Below are positions 1-13,920 of a stretch of DNA of 64,000 bases, one piece after another. The stretch is from Casuarina equisetifolia (lineage: Eukaryota > Streptophyta > Magnoliopsida > Fagales > Casuarinaceae). How positions within the stretch are numbered: position 1 is the stretch's first letter; each line of letters begins with the position of its first letter. The notes under the pieces are model-generated. The model was not told where the DNA came from. It made no database searches and saw nothing but the letters and a program-made list of their open reading frames with translations. Location: assembly GCA_028551475.1 (NCBI GenBank), contig CM052362.1, positions 9,299,354 through 9,363,353 of the forward strand, given 5' to 3'. The position numbers and the translations under genes are program-made.

Positions 1-610
1 TATAATCACAAAACCTCCAAATATCATCAAATTACGGTTTCAAATTTATAATAAGATTTATGTATAAATAATGATAAGAGTTTAATTAATGTATACAAGT
101 ATGTATAATCATAAAGAGTTTATCTTAAAAAATATCACTGAATATCACCAAAGGTCATAGAGTATCACAGAAGTTGATAGAGATAGCAATGCTTGAGCAA
201 CTTCAAATCTTTCTCACGATTTTTATAAATATTTCATGCAAAGGCTTCTTTAGAACTATAAAAAAAAGCTCATTAGGATTTCTTGTCAAACCTGACACAC
301 CCATAGCCTTCTTCATGTTAGGAGATAGAGAGATTTCCATCAATCTATAGTTAAAGCTTTAATTAATGCTTAAAAATGACCATTCTGACATTTAGTTGCT
401 TTTCAAATCTTCTCATTGGAGAATTGGCTGCTCAAAAAGAGAGATAAAAGTTTTGCAAAGTTATTTTGAATTTGGGGTTAGGGCTTCTTGATCAGAAGCT
501 TGATTAAATAAGTGCTTCAGTCACTTAGCTTAAATAGTGTTGTTTCTCAATGAGTAGGCTCTTAATCAGTATTGGGCTTGCATAAGCCTTTAAATGAACT
601 TTATTCAACC
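1..610. other. AT-rich intergenic stretch
   Basis: No open frame of protein character and no recognisable domain on either strand. AT-rich sequence probably derived from old transposon DNA, but I cannot name a family. Confidence 0.5.
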
Positions 611-740
611 TGCTTCATGCAAGCCTAGATCAACCCTTAAGTGGACTTTGGGTGGCCTTCTTCATATAGGTTGGAATCAATCCTTAAGTGATCTTTAGGT
701 GGCTTGCTTTATGCAGGCTTGAATCATTCATTAAGATATG
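611..740. repeat. Imperfect tandem repeat, about 47-bp unit, nearly 3 copies
   Basis: Three successive diverged copies start near 611, 658 and 704. Each has a core of the type TTCATGCAAGCCT, then ATCAACCCTTAAGTG, then CTTTGGGTGGC; the third copy is cut short. No gene overlaps it. It may be a subrepeat of an old LTR or of a noncoding transposon region. Confidence 0.6.
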
Positions 741-1340
741 AGATCAACTTCTCATAACATAAGCTCAAGCTTGATAATTATGTGCTTGTAAAGATATAAG
801 GTCCAACATCACTTTTTCTCTAAAGGAAATTTTTATGCAACTAATGTTTCTCCAATTTTTATTGTACAAAAATATTTCTTTAGAGCTTGTATGAGGTTGC
901 ATTATATAAGAATGTAAGAATTCGGCTACTTTATAATATCATGAATTGATATTATAATTTGCACACCTTTTACTTCCTCATTATTCAATTTTGCACATCA
1001 ACATATGAAAAAAATTTATACATTATAAGCAACCAAAATTTGTCACAAGAAAAATATCTTTTTCCAACAAACTACCCCCACAGAGTTAAATATTAACAAT
1101 TAAAAATAAGAATGTCCATCAAATAAAACAAGTAGGAACACTTAACTTGGATGAATATAGAGTCCTAATCATTTTTAAATGCAATTTGCACTTCCCTTGA
1201 TCATCTTTAACCCATAGATGGCCTCTCTCCCATTGATATTCAATAAACAACCCTTACCTATACTATGTAGACAACTTGTAGAAAACAAAAAAGGTTTCCT
1301 ATAAAAAGCCAAAAGACACCATAATGACTCATTTAACTTT
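741..1340. other. AT-rich intergenic stretch upstream of phytoglobin pseudogene 1
   Basis: No coding signal was seen. From about 1340 the sequence resembles the segment starting near 4850, so the duplication that made the two phytoglobin pseudogenes includes some 5' flank. Confidence 0.4.
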
Positions 1341-1473
1341 GTATAGAAATGTAGCTTAACCTTTGTTTATTGCCTATCTTTGTCAATCTCTAATGTTCTT
1401 CCCTATATATAGATTGATGTCTTTATAGATGACGTTAATGAGAAGTATAAGCATAAGCAAAAGCCAACAAAGT

Positions 1474-1500
1474 GAGTGTGTGAGTGTGTGAGTGTGTGAA
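1474..1500. repeat. GTGTGAGT microsatellite in the pseudogene 5' leader
   Basis: Several near-perfect copies of GTGTGAGT directly precede the phytoglobin pseudogene start. Pseudogene 2 has a shorter version at the matching place (about 4966-4980), so the repeat predates the duplication and has since changed length. Confidence 0.7.
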
Positions 1501-1514
1501 TGCAAGATAGAAAA

Positions 1515-2845
1515 ATGGCTTTGACAAAGAGGCATGAAACTTTGTTGAAAGATTCATGGGAGGTCTTGATGCAAAATATCCCTAGGCATAGTCTTCATCT
1601 CTTTGCCTTGTAAGCAAAGAGAGAAAAAGAGATAAGGACAACAAAAAAAAAAATCCTTTCTTGATTCCATTTTCATAATAACATTATTTGCTTAATGATG
1701 AATCAGGATCATTGAAATAGCACTAGAATCCAAGAATGTGTTCTCCTTTCTGAAAGGGTCAAATGAAATTCCTGAACATAATCCTAAGCTCAAGGCCCAC
1801 GCTACAAAGATTTTCAATACAATAAGTATTCCCTTAAAGTTATGATTGTAATCTATTTATACAAATAAGAGAAAGATACATAGTATTCATTTTCAAGATT
1901 CCAAACTAGTAAAAGTTAGTATATGACTATAACACTAGATTTGAGTTGCCCATTTTAAGTGGAATTAGACCTAAAGTCAAACAAAGTTCATGAAGATTAA
2001 CTAGACTACAAGATAGAAGTTTTGCCTCTTTTGAATTCTTAGCAATTTATTATAAATTAATTGGCCTTAATACATATAGAAACAAGTTAAGTATATTTAG
2101 ATATTGCCTTTATTCCAAGTTCTTGAATCAAAATAATCAAAAATTGGGGTTTGGTTCATTGCCTCCTTTTCTTTTTTTTTGTTCATTTCTTTTTTTTTTC
2201 CTCATCAAATGCATGAGAGTCCTTACAAGGCCTACACCTTGGCCACTTTTCCTTTTCTTTTCCCTAATAAAGTCATTTTGATCCCAAGTATTTCAATGTC
2301 CATAGCCTTTTTATGGTGATCTACTACTTGATGTTAATGGTTGAAATGATACCAAAGTTTGTTGGTTTAACACTTAAGCATGAAAATCTAACTATTCAAA
2401 CAATTACAGAGTGTATTTATGACATTGGTCAAAGTACTATTGACATTGGATTTACTATTGTGATGTATGTGTATATCAAGATATGTGAGTTAGCCTCTAA
2501 GCTTTGACAAAAACGCCAAGTTGTGTGGGATGATAGTACTTTGAAGCACTTGGGTTCAGTTCATTTCAAAAACAAGGTCACTAACCCATAATTCAAGGTA
2601 TACTCATTTTGTTCATGCTACCACAAGTATCATTTGTAGTTCCCATTCATATGCTTTCAATGCTTATTAATTGCTTTCCAATGGATTTAGGTGGTCAAAA
2701 AAGCCTTACTAGGAACAATCAAAGAGGCAATTGGAGAAAAATGGAGTGATAAGATGAGTTATGCCTAGGTGGAGCCTATAATCAACTGGTTGCCACCATC
2801 AAGGCTGAGATAAAGGAAGAAGCTCATCGTGCACCTTCAAATTAA
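1515..2845 (+). pseudogene. Class 2 phytoglobin (non-symbiotic haemoglobin) pseudogene, copy 1
   Basis: Four exons match the plant haemoglobin gene plan: 1515-1609, 1707-1821, 2481-2597 and 2691-2845. Exon 1 reads MALTKRHETLLKDSWEVL. Exon 2 carries the NPKLKAHA segment with the distal-side His, and exon 3 reads LGSVHFKNK with the proximal His that ligates haem iron. Exon 4 begins VVKKALLGTIKEAI and the frame is regained to end in TAA at 2845. Class 2 phytoglobins are cytosolic oxygen-binding proteins of about 160 residues. Lesions: an in-frame TGA and TAA in exon 3, a stop and a frameshift in exon 4, and ATAAGT in place of GTAAGT at the exon 2 donor. It cannot encode a full globin. The family call rests on motif recognition across all four exons and conserved intron positions. 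Confidence 0.85.
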
Positions 2846-4849
2846 GATATTTACATATATGTGTGTATAATTTTATGCATGTGTATTGTATTTAAGGAAT
2901 TAACTTATATCATGCAATTCCTCATACTTGTTTTGTGATTTGTGCACAAAAGGTGTAATGGTTATAAAGGTTCTAATACTGGACAAGTAAATTCCACGTC
3001 TATAATAAATAAATCTTTTGTTAAGGTTGCAACCAAGATTTTATAATTCTTAAATGTGTGGCAAACATAGGGTACTATGCCACCACTACAAAGTTCTAAT
3101 CCCAATTGATTTAGAAAATCTAAATTTAGAAATGCATGGTTTTCTTCACTTGCCTACAGTGCTTCTTAGTCAAATAACCAAGGGAGAAGCCAAATTTGGT
3201 CTTTTAAGAAACAAAACTTTAGTTATGTTATCCAACTAAAGTATTTGCGATAAAAAATATTTTGTTCAACACCTACTTATAGCAACTTTCATAAACATGT
3301 CATGGAACTATTGAGAAATGTCAAGTCCTTATGACAATTTCTATCATCTACCTTTAAATCTTCATCATAGATGACAATCAATTATAAGTCTTGGCTCCAT
3401 GACAATGCCAACCCTTTATCAATTACAACTAAGTATGAAAATAAGATTGCTTCTTAGCTCAAAGATCCTTATAGGAAAATTTAAACTCACCTATGACCAG
3501 TGGAGAAAGGAACATGCAACTAAACATGATGAAAATGGGCCATTAGCCTAGTGAGAATACAAGTTATTCTAAAACCACCCCTAAATGGGATTGAAAGTTT
3601 AGTATTTAAGAATTAGGTGAGCAAATGGTATCTAAAATGATTAGCATATATAATGAGTTCTCTCTACTCCTCAAATATTTTCTTAAACAGTCTTAAGCAT
3701 TCTTTTTGTACTAGATTAGTTATTTGTAAAAGGATCTCAACGGATATTTCTTTGAAGTGTCCATAGGCATTAGTTTAAAAAGAATAACCACTTAAAGATT
3801 TGTTTGGAACATATGGTAGGAAAGAAAAGGAAAAGTTTGATGAAATCAAGCTCAACTTCATAAAAAATATTTCATGTGGTCCAAAGTTTTTCCCTACTTA
3901 TGAAGGGTCACAATCTTAACATCATAAACCTTTGTTATTTTTTTTATATCACTATTGGATATTGAGCAAGTATGTAACAAAAAACCTCAATTGTTATGCC
4001 CATTTTGGCCTAGTCTAATTGTTGAGTTGTAACAATTTTTACCACTTTCTTAAGTAATTGTAATTTATGTATATACAAATTAAGTTGTACCATGAACTAA
4101 ACTATGAAAAAATATCCAACTTTCAACTTTTTTTTTTGTCATTACCTTAGTCTTCATCATTACAATTGGTTGCTTTCATTGGCTACCTTCGACAATTTGA
4201 TCTTTTGCTTCCAAAATTTTCATGGTACCATAGAATGGAATTATATTAGGAGATTATTTTTCATGTTCTGAGCTTATTGTGAATTTATGATGTCTTTTGG
4301 CTTTTTAGAGGAGTTATTTTTTACTACCACTTGTCTACCCAATAGGCCGTGGGTTGTTTCTTTGGGTTGCTATTTGAATACCAAGAAAGGAAAGGACATC
4401 TTGGGTTTGAAGTTTATGTAAGGGATTGGAATCAGCATTGTAATTAGAATTTCACTTCCAACTTATTGTTATTATTTTTTTAAGGATGTTCCCATTTTGA
4501 TTAGTTAATGTTCAACTCCCTAAAAGTTTTTAGGGAAGGAAATGGCTACAGGAGATCGCAAAGTAGGAGATTGACTAAATTACATCTCATATTTTGCAAC
4601 ATTACTAATCAACCTGATTCATCTACCTCCTTTGTTTGTGAAAAAGCCAAACAAACTGAAGAAACCCACATAACCTTTACCAACTCAAACACCAACCCTT
4701 ATTGTGACTCATTGTTGTTGTTAATAACTTTTCTTATAAGGAAAATACTCCTAAATGATTCAAGTAACATATGCAGCAAGTAGGTGCATAACATACAAAA
4801 AGAAAAAAATAAGTTTGAATTTGCTAATGGATCATTTCTCCATCCCACC
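2846..4849. other. Spacer between the two phytoglobin pseudogenes
   Basis: About 2 kb of AT-rich DNA. Short open frames at 3054-3239 and 4508-4783 lack any family signature or coding bias and I treat them as chance. No clear transposon domain was seen. Confidence 0.4.
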
Positions 4850-4996
4850 ATCATGGCTTTACCTATCTTTGTCAAACTCTATATTTTCCTCATCTTATAT
4901 AGATTAATGTCCTTACATATGTTGTTAGTGAGAAGTAGAATCATAAGCAAAAGTCAACCAATTGAGTGTATGAGTGTGTGAGAAAGAGATAGAAAG

Positions 4997-6160
4997 ATGG
5001 CTTTGACAAAAAGGCAAGAATTGTTAAAAGAATCATAGGAGGTCATGAAAGAAAACATCCTTAGGCATAGTCTTTTGTCTCCTTATGTTAACATTGAGAG
5101 AGAAAAAGAGAAAGGTACAACAAAAATAATCCTTTCTCATTTCCATGTTCATATTAGTACTATTTCTTGATGGTGAACTAGGATCATTGAAGTAGTATCA
5201 AAATCCAAACGTTCTCACTTCTAAAAGACTCAAATGAAATTCCTAAAAGTAATAAGTTTAAGGCCCATGTTGCAAAGATTTTCTATGATGATGAGTATTT
5301 CCCGAGAGCTATGATTATTATTTACTTATACAAATAAGAAAAAATACATAATATTCATTTTCAAGATTCCAAACTCCATAGAGTCAATATATGGCTATAA
5401 CATCATATTTGAGTTGCCCATATTAAGTGAAATTAGAGCTCAAGTAGGACAAAGCTCATGAAGATTAACTAGAAAACGGGATAGGACTTTTTTCTCCCTT
5501 GAATTCCCAATAATGTATTAAAAGTTAATTAGCCATGATACTTACAAACTCAAGTTGCGAAAATTTAGACATTGGTTTGATGCATTGGAATAATTGAAAT
5601 TGGGGTTGGTACATTTCTTACTTTTCTTTTCTTTTTCTTTTTGTTCATTTCTCTTTCCTCCTTGTCAAATGCATGAATTTCCTCAATATAACTCTATCTT
5701 GGCTCCTCTTCTTCTTCTTTTCCCTACTAAAGTAGTTCTAATTCAAGTATTTCAACGTCTAAAGCCATCTTCTAGTGATCTACAACTTGATGTCTATGGG
5801 TAAAATAATACCAAAGTTTACTAGTCTAATTGTTTAAACAAATACTACATATGTTTATGATATTGCTTAAAAGTATTTCTCATATTGAATTTACTATTGT
5901 GATGTATGTGTGTATCAAGATACATGAGTTAGCCACTAAGCTTTGGTAGTAAGGTCAGGTTGTGTGGGATGATAGTACTTTGAAATGCTTAGGTTCAATT
6001 CATTTCAAAAATGGAATCACCAATCCATAGTTTAAGGTATACTGATTTTCTTCATGCTATTAGAAGTATCATTTTGAGAACTCATTCATGTACTTTCAAT
6101 GCTTATTAATTGATTTTCCATGGATTTAGGTGGTGAAAGGAGCCTCACTAAGTCTTTTAT
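4997..6160 (+). pseudogene. Class 2 phytoglobin pseudogene, copy 2, 3' truncated
   Basis: Tandem relative of the pseudogene at 1515, in the same orientation, with matching introns. Exon 1 starts at 4997 (MALTKRQE, with Trp to TAG in the SWEV motif and two missing codons). Exon 2 is about 5182-5290 (FKAHVAKIF, distal-side His kept). Exon 3 is 5920-6036 (LGSIHFKNG, proximal His kept). Exon 4 starts at 6130 and diverges after VVKGASL, so the C-terminal part of the globin fold is lost. It shares with copy 1 a non-GT donor after exon 2 and a stop directly after the Asn-Pro of exon 3. This suggests the gene was already dead when duplicated. Confidence 0.8.
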
Positions 6161-7020
6161 GTACAAGAGTGGGTGATAATCTTGGTGCAATGGGTGAGTG
6201 ATGGGCCTAGGTCCTATGATTTTTCATGGTTGACTTGTTCGAGTAACTTAATATTTCTTTCTTATGAAGTTTAAAAGCTAATAAAAATTAATTTGTAAAT
6301 TCAAGGATATATATTTATTTGAACGTGATGTAATAATTATATATTTTTTCCATAAGTGTATATTAGAAAAAGAACAAGAAAAATCCAACAAAATATGGAA
6401 ATTCAAATTTCTTAATTCTGTTGTAATAGAAAAGTTATACATATTGTATTTACATATACCAATTTAACCCTAAACTAATTAATATGATTACAACTTATTC
6501 AAACAATATACAAAAAAATTCCTCTAAAAATATATAGAGAATAATGATCTAAGAACATGCAAAAAATAGAAAAATTTGTAAGTGATTATCATAACCTAAC
6601 AAATTGTAAGTCCAAACTCCCCTAAAACAATTAGGACAACATATTTTTACTATAAGAAAGTAGAGAAAATCCTTACAAATATCTATTTAACATAAACCTT
6701 TATCAAATGTGCTAACCTTATTTCTTCTTAGATGATGTCTTTCTTAAGTCAGACCTTCTTAGTTAGCTTCATTGCAAACTCTTCTAGGTTACACTTCTAC
6801 CAAGTCTCATTTTTTTTTCTAAATATCTACTCATCATTATAGGCTTCTCACATCCAAGTGCCTTCTCCATCATGATCCCTTCATAAATAGTAAAAAATTA
6901 TGCAATTTTAATAACAAATGATGTCTCTTCTCAAAATCCACCCATCAAAGACTCTACCTCCTATATAGAATTCTTGGTATTTCTTTGAAATCAACTATTA
7001 AAGTGTTATAGATTTCATAT
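6161..7020. other. AT-rich spacer
   Basis: No gene or domain was recognised. The sequence leads into the truncated RT end of the degenerate Copia element that follows. Confidence 0.4.
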
Positions 7021-10000
7021 GAAACTCAACAAATTGCCTTTTGTCCAATAGGTAACTCAAGAACCTCTGAGGTGACATATGCCTCTAATGCTTGTAACTC
7101 ATGATCCATTGCATCTCTACACCTAGGATCCTAAACTTCATGATGGCAATAGGTAGGTTTGATATCTACTAAGACAAGGCAATAAAGTGTTGGCTTGTCT
7201 TTAGTAGGTAGGCATTAGACAAATAGTTGGAAATAAGATAATGAGATGAATTAGTTATGATAATAGTAAGTATTGGAAAAATATAATCTTTTGCCCATAT
7301 AGGGGCTTTACAAATTAAGTCAAACAAAAAGGTGGTGGTGCCTTAAAAGATTCATCAAGAGATGAATAAGAAGGCTCTAATTCATCATCAAAGAAAAAGT
7401 CATAAGGGGTAGCTAATAGTGGTAAAGGTATGATTAAAGCTTCATGTGAGGGTGAAAAGTAATTTGGTAGGTAATGTGGGTTTTCATTACTTAATTAAGG
7501 TATCAACTAATGGAATGGCATCCTTTTTAAGAGTAGGAGGTGGTTTATGAATGAAGTTTGGTACAAAACCTTAATTAATGGGTGGAGTTAAAGAACTTGT
7601 AAAAAAGAACATGTTCCAAGCTTTAATTATGAAAAATGAAAAGTTTCCTAATACAATCTCATCTTGACTCGCAAAAAACCAATGACTTTTAACATTGTAT
7701 AGTTTGTGACCCTTTTTTCAATATGGATAACCTATAAAAATGATAGGTAAGGCACAAGATCCAAACTTATCTTTATGCCCCCATTATGGGGGCATAGGAG
7801 AAAGAACCAAATACTCTAAGATGGTTGAGGTTAGGTATTTTAACAAACATTTTTTCAAATGGAGGTAGGTTGTTGTAATGACACACCTCTCAAAAATGTC
7901 ATAGGTAGCTTATTTTAAAATTTTAATGCTCATACAACATCTAATATATGACAATGTTTTCTTTCAACCACACTACTCTATTATATAGTTTAAACATTTA
8001 AACTTTCATACATAATTCCATAAGATGAAAATACCTTTTTGCAATCATAATTGAAAAAATGCATTATTGGTCCTAATGCATTTTACTTTTGAATCAAATT
8101 GGTTTTTGGTCATATTAAAAAATGTCTATAAGAAACACATGGTGTCACTCTTGACTTTCATAAGAAATGTCCATGTTTTTCTTAAGAAGTTATTAATAAT
8201 AATGAGAAAATAACATAATCCACCTTAGTCAGAGTTTTGATAAGGTCCCCAAACATCAACATAAATCAAGTCAAAAGCTTGTTACACAATGTGATTGCAC
8301 ATAGGAAATGGATTACAAGTCTATTTTGCAATTGGGCAAATTTCACAATGCATATCATGGGAAAATTTTGAAGGCTAAAATTCATTCATAAACTTAAATT
8401 TTTTAGTGGACATATGCCCAAGCCTATAATGCTAGAGTTGGAAATTAGAAATATTACACACCAATGAAGAGTGCATAAAAGCTAGGTGATGTCTAGACAA
8501 ATGTTCAACTGATTTTTCTTAGGTTGTTCAACAAAATAATAAAAGCCTATTTTGGATTCTATCAAGTCCTTTGACCTAACTTGTTGAAAGGTCCTGAAAC
8601 ACACAAAATTCATGATAGAACAACATTAAATAGCTATTCCTAATGTAAAATTTTGAAACTAAGATCAAATTGAATTTGAAGTTAGGTGAATACAAAATAG
8701 TATGCAATTTAAGGTGTTTAGAAATGGTTGCATTTCTAATGTGTGTAACAAATGCACTATCACCATACCAAAATTTAATAGATCTAGGTTTGATGTACAT
8801 TTAAAAAATGTTTCCAAGCAAGAATAATTGGCAATAATATGGTCTCTTTCACCACTATTAATAATCTAGCCATTACTTTAAAATTCAAGCATACCTACCA
8901 TGTGTGCCTAGCCTTCAAAAAGTTAATGAACAGTTGGTCATCAGTCTTCATGATGAAGGCATGATCAAAAGCTAGTGCAACTAATCTTGGAATTGCATCC
9001 CCTTTGTAGATTTTGTGTCTCGGTAGAAAATCATTCAATTTGTGACAATCTTTGTGTTGGTACATGTATATCTTGCAAAGATCACATTGAGGGCCATTTA
9101 CTTTAAAGCAATTTTACCTTGAATGGCCTTTTTTTTTTCCAAGAATAGTTGCATTTTAGAACTTTTTATCCAATCCTAAATGATGTGTCATTTTGCTTAG
9201 CCGTCATGGAGAATGACATGTCGTTTGAATTTGTGTTGCCGACTCCTATAACTTATTCTAAAGCCACCATAATAACTCTTTAGCCAATTCCAAGACTTAT
9301 TAGGTCACCAACCACAGTTGTCGTAAAAACTCTAGATAGTCTCATCTTCCTTGCGATTCCTTATCCATATTCAACCTTATTGATCAATGAGAAAGCCTTT
9401 TTAACACTTAGCAAAGGTTGCATCATTAAGATTTACTCCCTCATTGTTCCATACCAATCATCTAACCCACCTAAAAATTGAAAGAACTTCATTTGCTCCC
9501 CATGTGCTTTTTCCAAGGTTCGGTATTTGCCATGGTTATGTAGTTAAGCCCCCATGAAAGTGGCATATTCATCCTAAAGCTCCTTTAGACAGTTGATATA
9601 CACTAATACATACTCTCTTACCTATCGAATCTAGATTAACTCACTTAAAATATCATATAAATGACTTGCATATACTTAGTTATATCTATCATACAACTTC
9701 TCCCATAGTTCAATTGCTTTATTCATGTAGATGAGTTGTTTATGGAGTTGCTTTGAAAAGAACTTAAGATCCCACACTAGCATGACAGCATTGCATCTCT
9801 CCTATAACTGGTAAGTGGTGAATCTTTGCTTGGCTTCAAATATCTCCTGTCAATGAACATTAGTTTATTTTTGGTGAGAAGGCTCATTCTCATGGTTCAA
9901 CTCCACAAGGTGAAGTTAGCCATATTAGTTAATTTGAACAAAAACAATGACGTTGTGGTAGTATCACTACTTGGCAAGTGGAAAGGATGTGACAAATCCA

Positions 10001-10080
10001 TAATGACTAGAATAAAGGACCTAAGCACAATTCCTCTAGGTTCTAGGTAAATAGAGGAGATTTTATGCAGTCCCTTTAAT
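7020..10080 (-). mobile_element. Degenerate Ty1/copia element (gag to start of RT), minus strand
   Basis: Read on the minus strand from high to low coordinates, pieces of a Copia polyprotein appear in order. Gag is at about 9900-9350, with EQMKFFQFLGGLDDWYGTM resembling the UBN2 gag motif. A Cys/His knuckle lies near 9070, a protease/GAG-pre-integrase region at 8800-8400 (LYSPNFKFNLI), and an integrase C-terminal region at about 7760-7600 (FIGYPYWKKGHKLYNVKS). The beginning of reverse transcriptase is near 7130-7040 (DAMDHELQALEA). Stops and frameshifts are frequent. The 3' half of RT and RNase H are missing at the low-coordinate end and no LTR pair was identified. Non-functional relic. Confidence 0.75.
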
Positions 10081-10730
10081 CTTTGATGGGGTGGTACGTA
10101 AAATTTGTCAGCTAACTAACTACGATAAGAATACAAGACATCTTGGAAAAGGATAGTTGCTTTATTCATAGCGGTGCAAAACAGGGGAGTCTTCAAGGCA
10201 GCATGATTTAAAGAGGGAAAACAATTGGGTTACTAAAAATAAACTTTGAATGGGTTTCCAATAATGAGTGTTTTGAGTGGCTATGGAAAGAATATAAAAT
10301 GATCTAATAGTTTTCTTGGTAAACCAATATCACTCTCTTTCTTCACACTTTGAAAATAAAGATTGTGATGGTCCAATTTTCTAAAACCCGACGGGATGAT
10401 GGGCTTGGTTTAGTTCATCTACTCTACTGTTTCACACAAGCTACTTTCTTTCCGATACGTAAAGCATAAAAGCTTCTATGTGATCTGAATCTATTAATTC
10501 GAACTCCAAACCTGAAGACCAAACCTAAAGCCCACAATCATATCCGAATAGTAATTACTTACATAAAGTAGTTCACCCAAGCCTCTAAGAACAATGCATC
10601 CTTCCATTAACACCTATATAGCCTGTAGACAAGCTAAAAGCAAGACCGAAAGCCACTCACACCTAACAAATTGTATGTTGATCCTCATCATCCTAACGAT
10701 AGGATGTAAGCACTCGAAATAGGTAACAAA
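10081..10730. other. Unassigned stretch, possibly LTR of the next Copia relic
   Basis: No coding signal. It abuts the low-coordinate repeat of the 10.7-17.3 kb Copia relic and may contain most of its 3' LTR, but I could not fix the LTR boundary. Confidence 0.3.
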
Positions 10731-13700
10731 GACAAAGCTAGAAACAAATTATGTCGTCATGCATGCTTGATATTGCAACTGGGTTATGCATGGTTGATGT
10801 AGATACAAGGTAAGGGAGGGAGTTCAGTAACCCCATCAACACATGTTGGCCTTCCTCTTCAAGTTCTTGCCTATTTCTTTTGGTTTACTTTAATGGTGTT
10901 CCTACAACTCCAACATTTTCCCACAAAGTTAGTGGAGTTACACCAATTTGGTTCCATAGATCTTCAAAACAATCTCTTGGTAATGGCTTAGTTAGGATAT
11001 TAGATAGTTACTGACTTAATGGAACAAAGGTGGTAACCACATTCCCTTAAGCAAACTTTTCATTTCCAAAATGCATGTCAATTTCTATATGCTTTGATTG
11101 GTTGTGCTGGACAAGATTAATAGACTTGTGCAACATGGTTAAGTTATCACAAAATATATGAATATGAATAAACTAACTTACACCAAAAGTATGCACCAAG
11201 TTCATCAACCAAATGGATTTGACAATTCCTTATGCTAAAGCCTATATTATGCTTCTACCGACGAACTAGATACAAAGTTTTGTTTCTTTGAACACCAAAA
11301 GATAAGGTCAGAACCCATGAACATAAGGTAATCAGTGGTTGATTTTCTAGACTTGTTGCAACTTCCATAGTCTGTATCAATAAAGCCTTAAATGGTGGTT
11401 AGGCTTTAACTATGAAATTATAAGCCACAGTTAGTTGTTCCTTTCAAACCATGCAAAATGAGTTTGAGTTGAAAAAAATCCTTGATTTGACAAGCATTCG
11501 CCTTCTAGCATAACTTATGCACTACCTACCTTATATCTAGATGGTTTGGAGAGAGACAGTGGAATGAACCCAAGATGCTACAGAATATGGTGGGCTATGG
11601 AAATAGCTACTCTATGTTTGCAATGGTTTCTCCCTTCACTACCATAGGAGTAGAAATTGCTCAACTATATGCCATTTCTACATGTCTAAGGACATTGATG
11701 GCGTATTGATGTTGTGAAAAAAAATATCCTTGCTTCATTGTGTTCAAATAATAGTCCAAGTATAAAATGCAAGCAACCAAGATCTTTAACAAGAGAATTG
11801 CATTCAAGTTCTTATGCAAAATCATAAACTATCCAAAATGAGTTTCTAGTTACAATTATATCATCAATGTAAAGGAAGACTTAAAGTTCATTAGAACCAT
11901 TTTGATACAATAACAATAATGGATCAAACATGCAATACGATAAACATCGTTCTAGAAAAAAAAAATTGGAAAATCACTCAAACCATGCACAAGGAGATTG
12001 TTTTAACTCATAAAATGATTTTTGTAGATAACAAACATGCTCTAGATACCTGGGATTAATAAAGCCTTCAAGTTGGTGCATAAAATAGGCTCAAACAAAA
12101 AACTATGTAGGAATGCATTTTATGTCAAGTTGTCTAATGTACCAACCATAAATAATAGCAAGAGAAATGACTAACTGGATCATAGTTGGTCAAACTATTG
12201 AGCTATAGGTTTCCAAGTAGTTAATCCCAGGTGCTTGGTGGTAGCCTTTTTCTATTAAACAAGCTTTCAACCAATCAAGAGTACCAAGTGGTGTAAGTTT
12301 TGCTTTGAAGACCTACTTACTACCTATCGCATTTATGGAGGGCAATCGTGACACTAATGACTAGGTTCCAGTTCTATGAGAACACTTATCTCATTCTTCA
12401 TAACAATCTGCCATCCTAAGTGAGAGAGAGCATTTGCAATGCTAGTTGGTGTTGGCGAGACAATGTGTATGCATCTAGTGCATAATGTGGGTTTGGACAT
12501 TAAATGCCTACTTGGCTTATATTTGTCATTGGATGACTTTTTTGGAAAGTGTTTCATAGATAAGTAGGTTAATGGAAGTTTGAGTAGGAGAATAATGTGT
12601 TTCAAAATATGGTGAGTTCCTATTGGGGTTTGAAAAGGAAAAAGGTGGAAGAGAAAATGATGGAAAGGAAGGCAAGGAACAACTAGTAAATGGTAAGGTG
12701 GAGTTACCTAGATTGGGAGAGTCTTTATTCAAGGATGGGGTCTATATTGCATCATTAATTGTAGGAGTAGGATTTTCTTCTTCATGTATGTCTCTTTCAT
12801 GAAAATCTACCGAACCTTGTGCTCTCACATTGTATGGAGTGAAAGGTGATGTTGTTTCCTCACTTTGAGTGATTATGAGAGGATAAGGGATAGTGCATGG
12901 ATAGGATGGGGCGATCGTAGGTGTTATCCTTTACCTATCCTGGTTCCTTGTTCAGTGTTGAAAGTTGTCTATTTTCTTGGACCACATCACCATGTTTGGA
13001 TTTCATTTGGCTTAAAATAAGATCATTTATCAAATTCAAATTAATGTTTGTACTTACTTAAGTAACTTTCCCAAAGGGGTATACATGTTCATTAAGCATT
13101 ATGTGTCTTGAGATAAATTATTTACGTGTTGCAATGTGTAAGTGTTGATAACCTTTGTGATGAATAATGTATCCTACAAAAACATAAGTTATAGATCTTG
13201 ATGCTAATTTATCTATTATTATTGAACGTAATGAAAACATTGGCTTCCAAATACTTTAAGTGTTCCATATTTAGGAAATTGAAGATATCACATTTCAAAA
13301 GGAGATCTTTTATTTAACACTAAGAAAGGTAACTTGTTTATCAAGTGTACTACCATTAAAAATCATTCTACCTAATATTTCAGAGGTATTAAAGCTTCCT
13401 TTAACATTAAGCATCAAAGCTCAACTATATGTCTATAGCTTCTTTCCACAATTCCATTCTACTATAGAGTGTAAAGATATGACATTTGATGTATAATTCC
13501 ATAGTAACATAGATATTTTTCTAGTTCTTTGCTTGGCATTCTCTTCTATTGTTGAATTATAAGATCTTGATCCTTGTATCAAACTATCATTCTATCATAG
13601 ATTTGAAAATAAAAAATGTTTAATAGATATATGATTTTCTTTCAAAAAGATATAACCATATAAATCTAATGCATTCATCAATAAAGATAACATAATATAA

Positions 13701-13920
13701 GAAGTTTTGACATGACCTTTCAGGAAAAGGTCCCCATAAATCGCTATGTATCTATTTAAATGATAAAAATGATTTATGTGTAAAGGAACTAAAAGGTATC
13801 TATTTAAATTGTAATGACTCTAAGTTTCTAAACATATAGTACAAACTTTAGGTATTTCTTCTTTAAGTCAATCAAACTTTAAATCTACAAATCTTTCAAA
13901 ATACATAAGTTTTAATGTCC

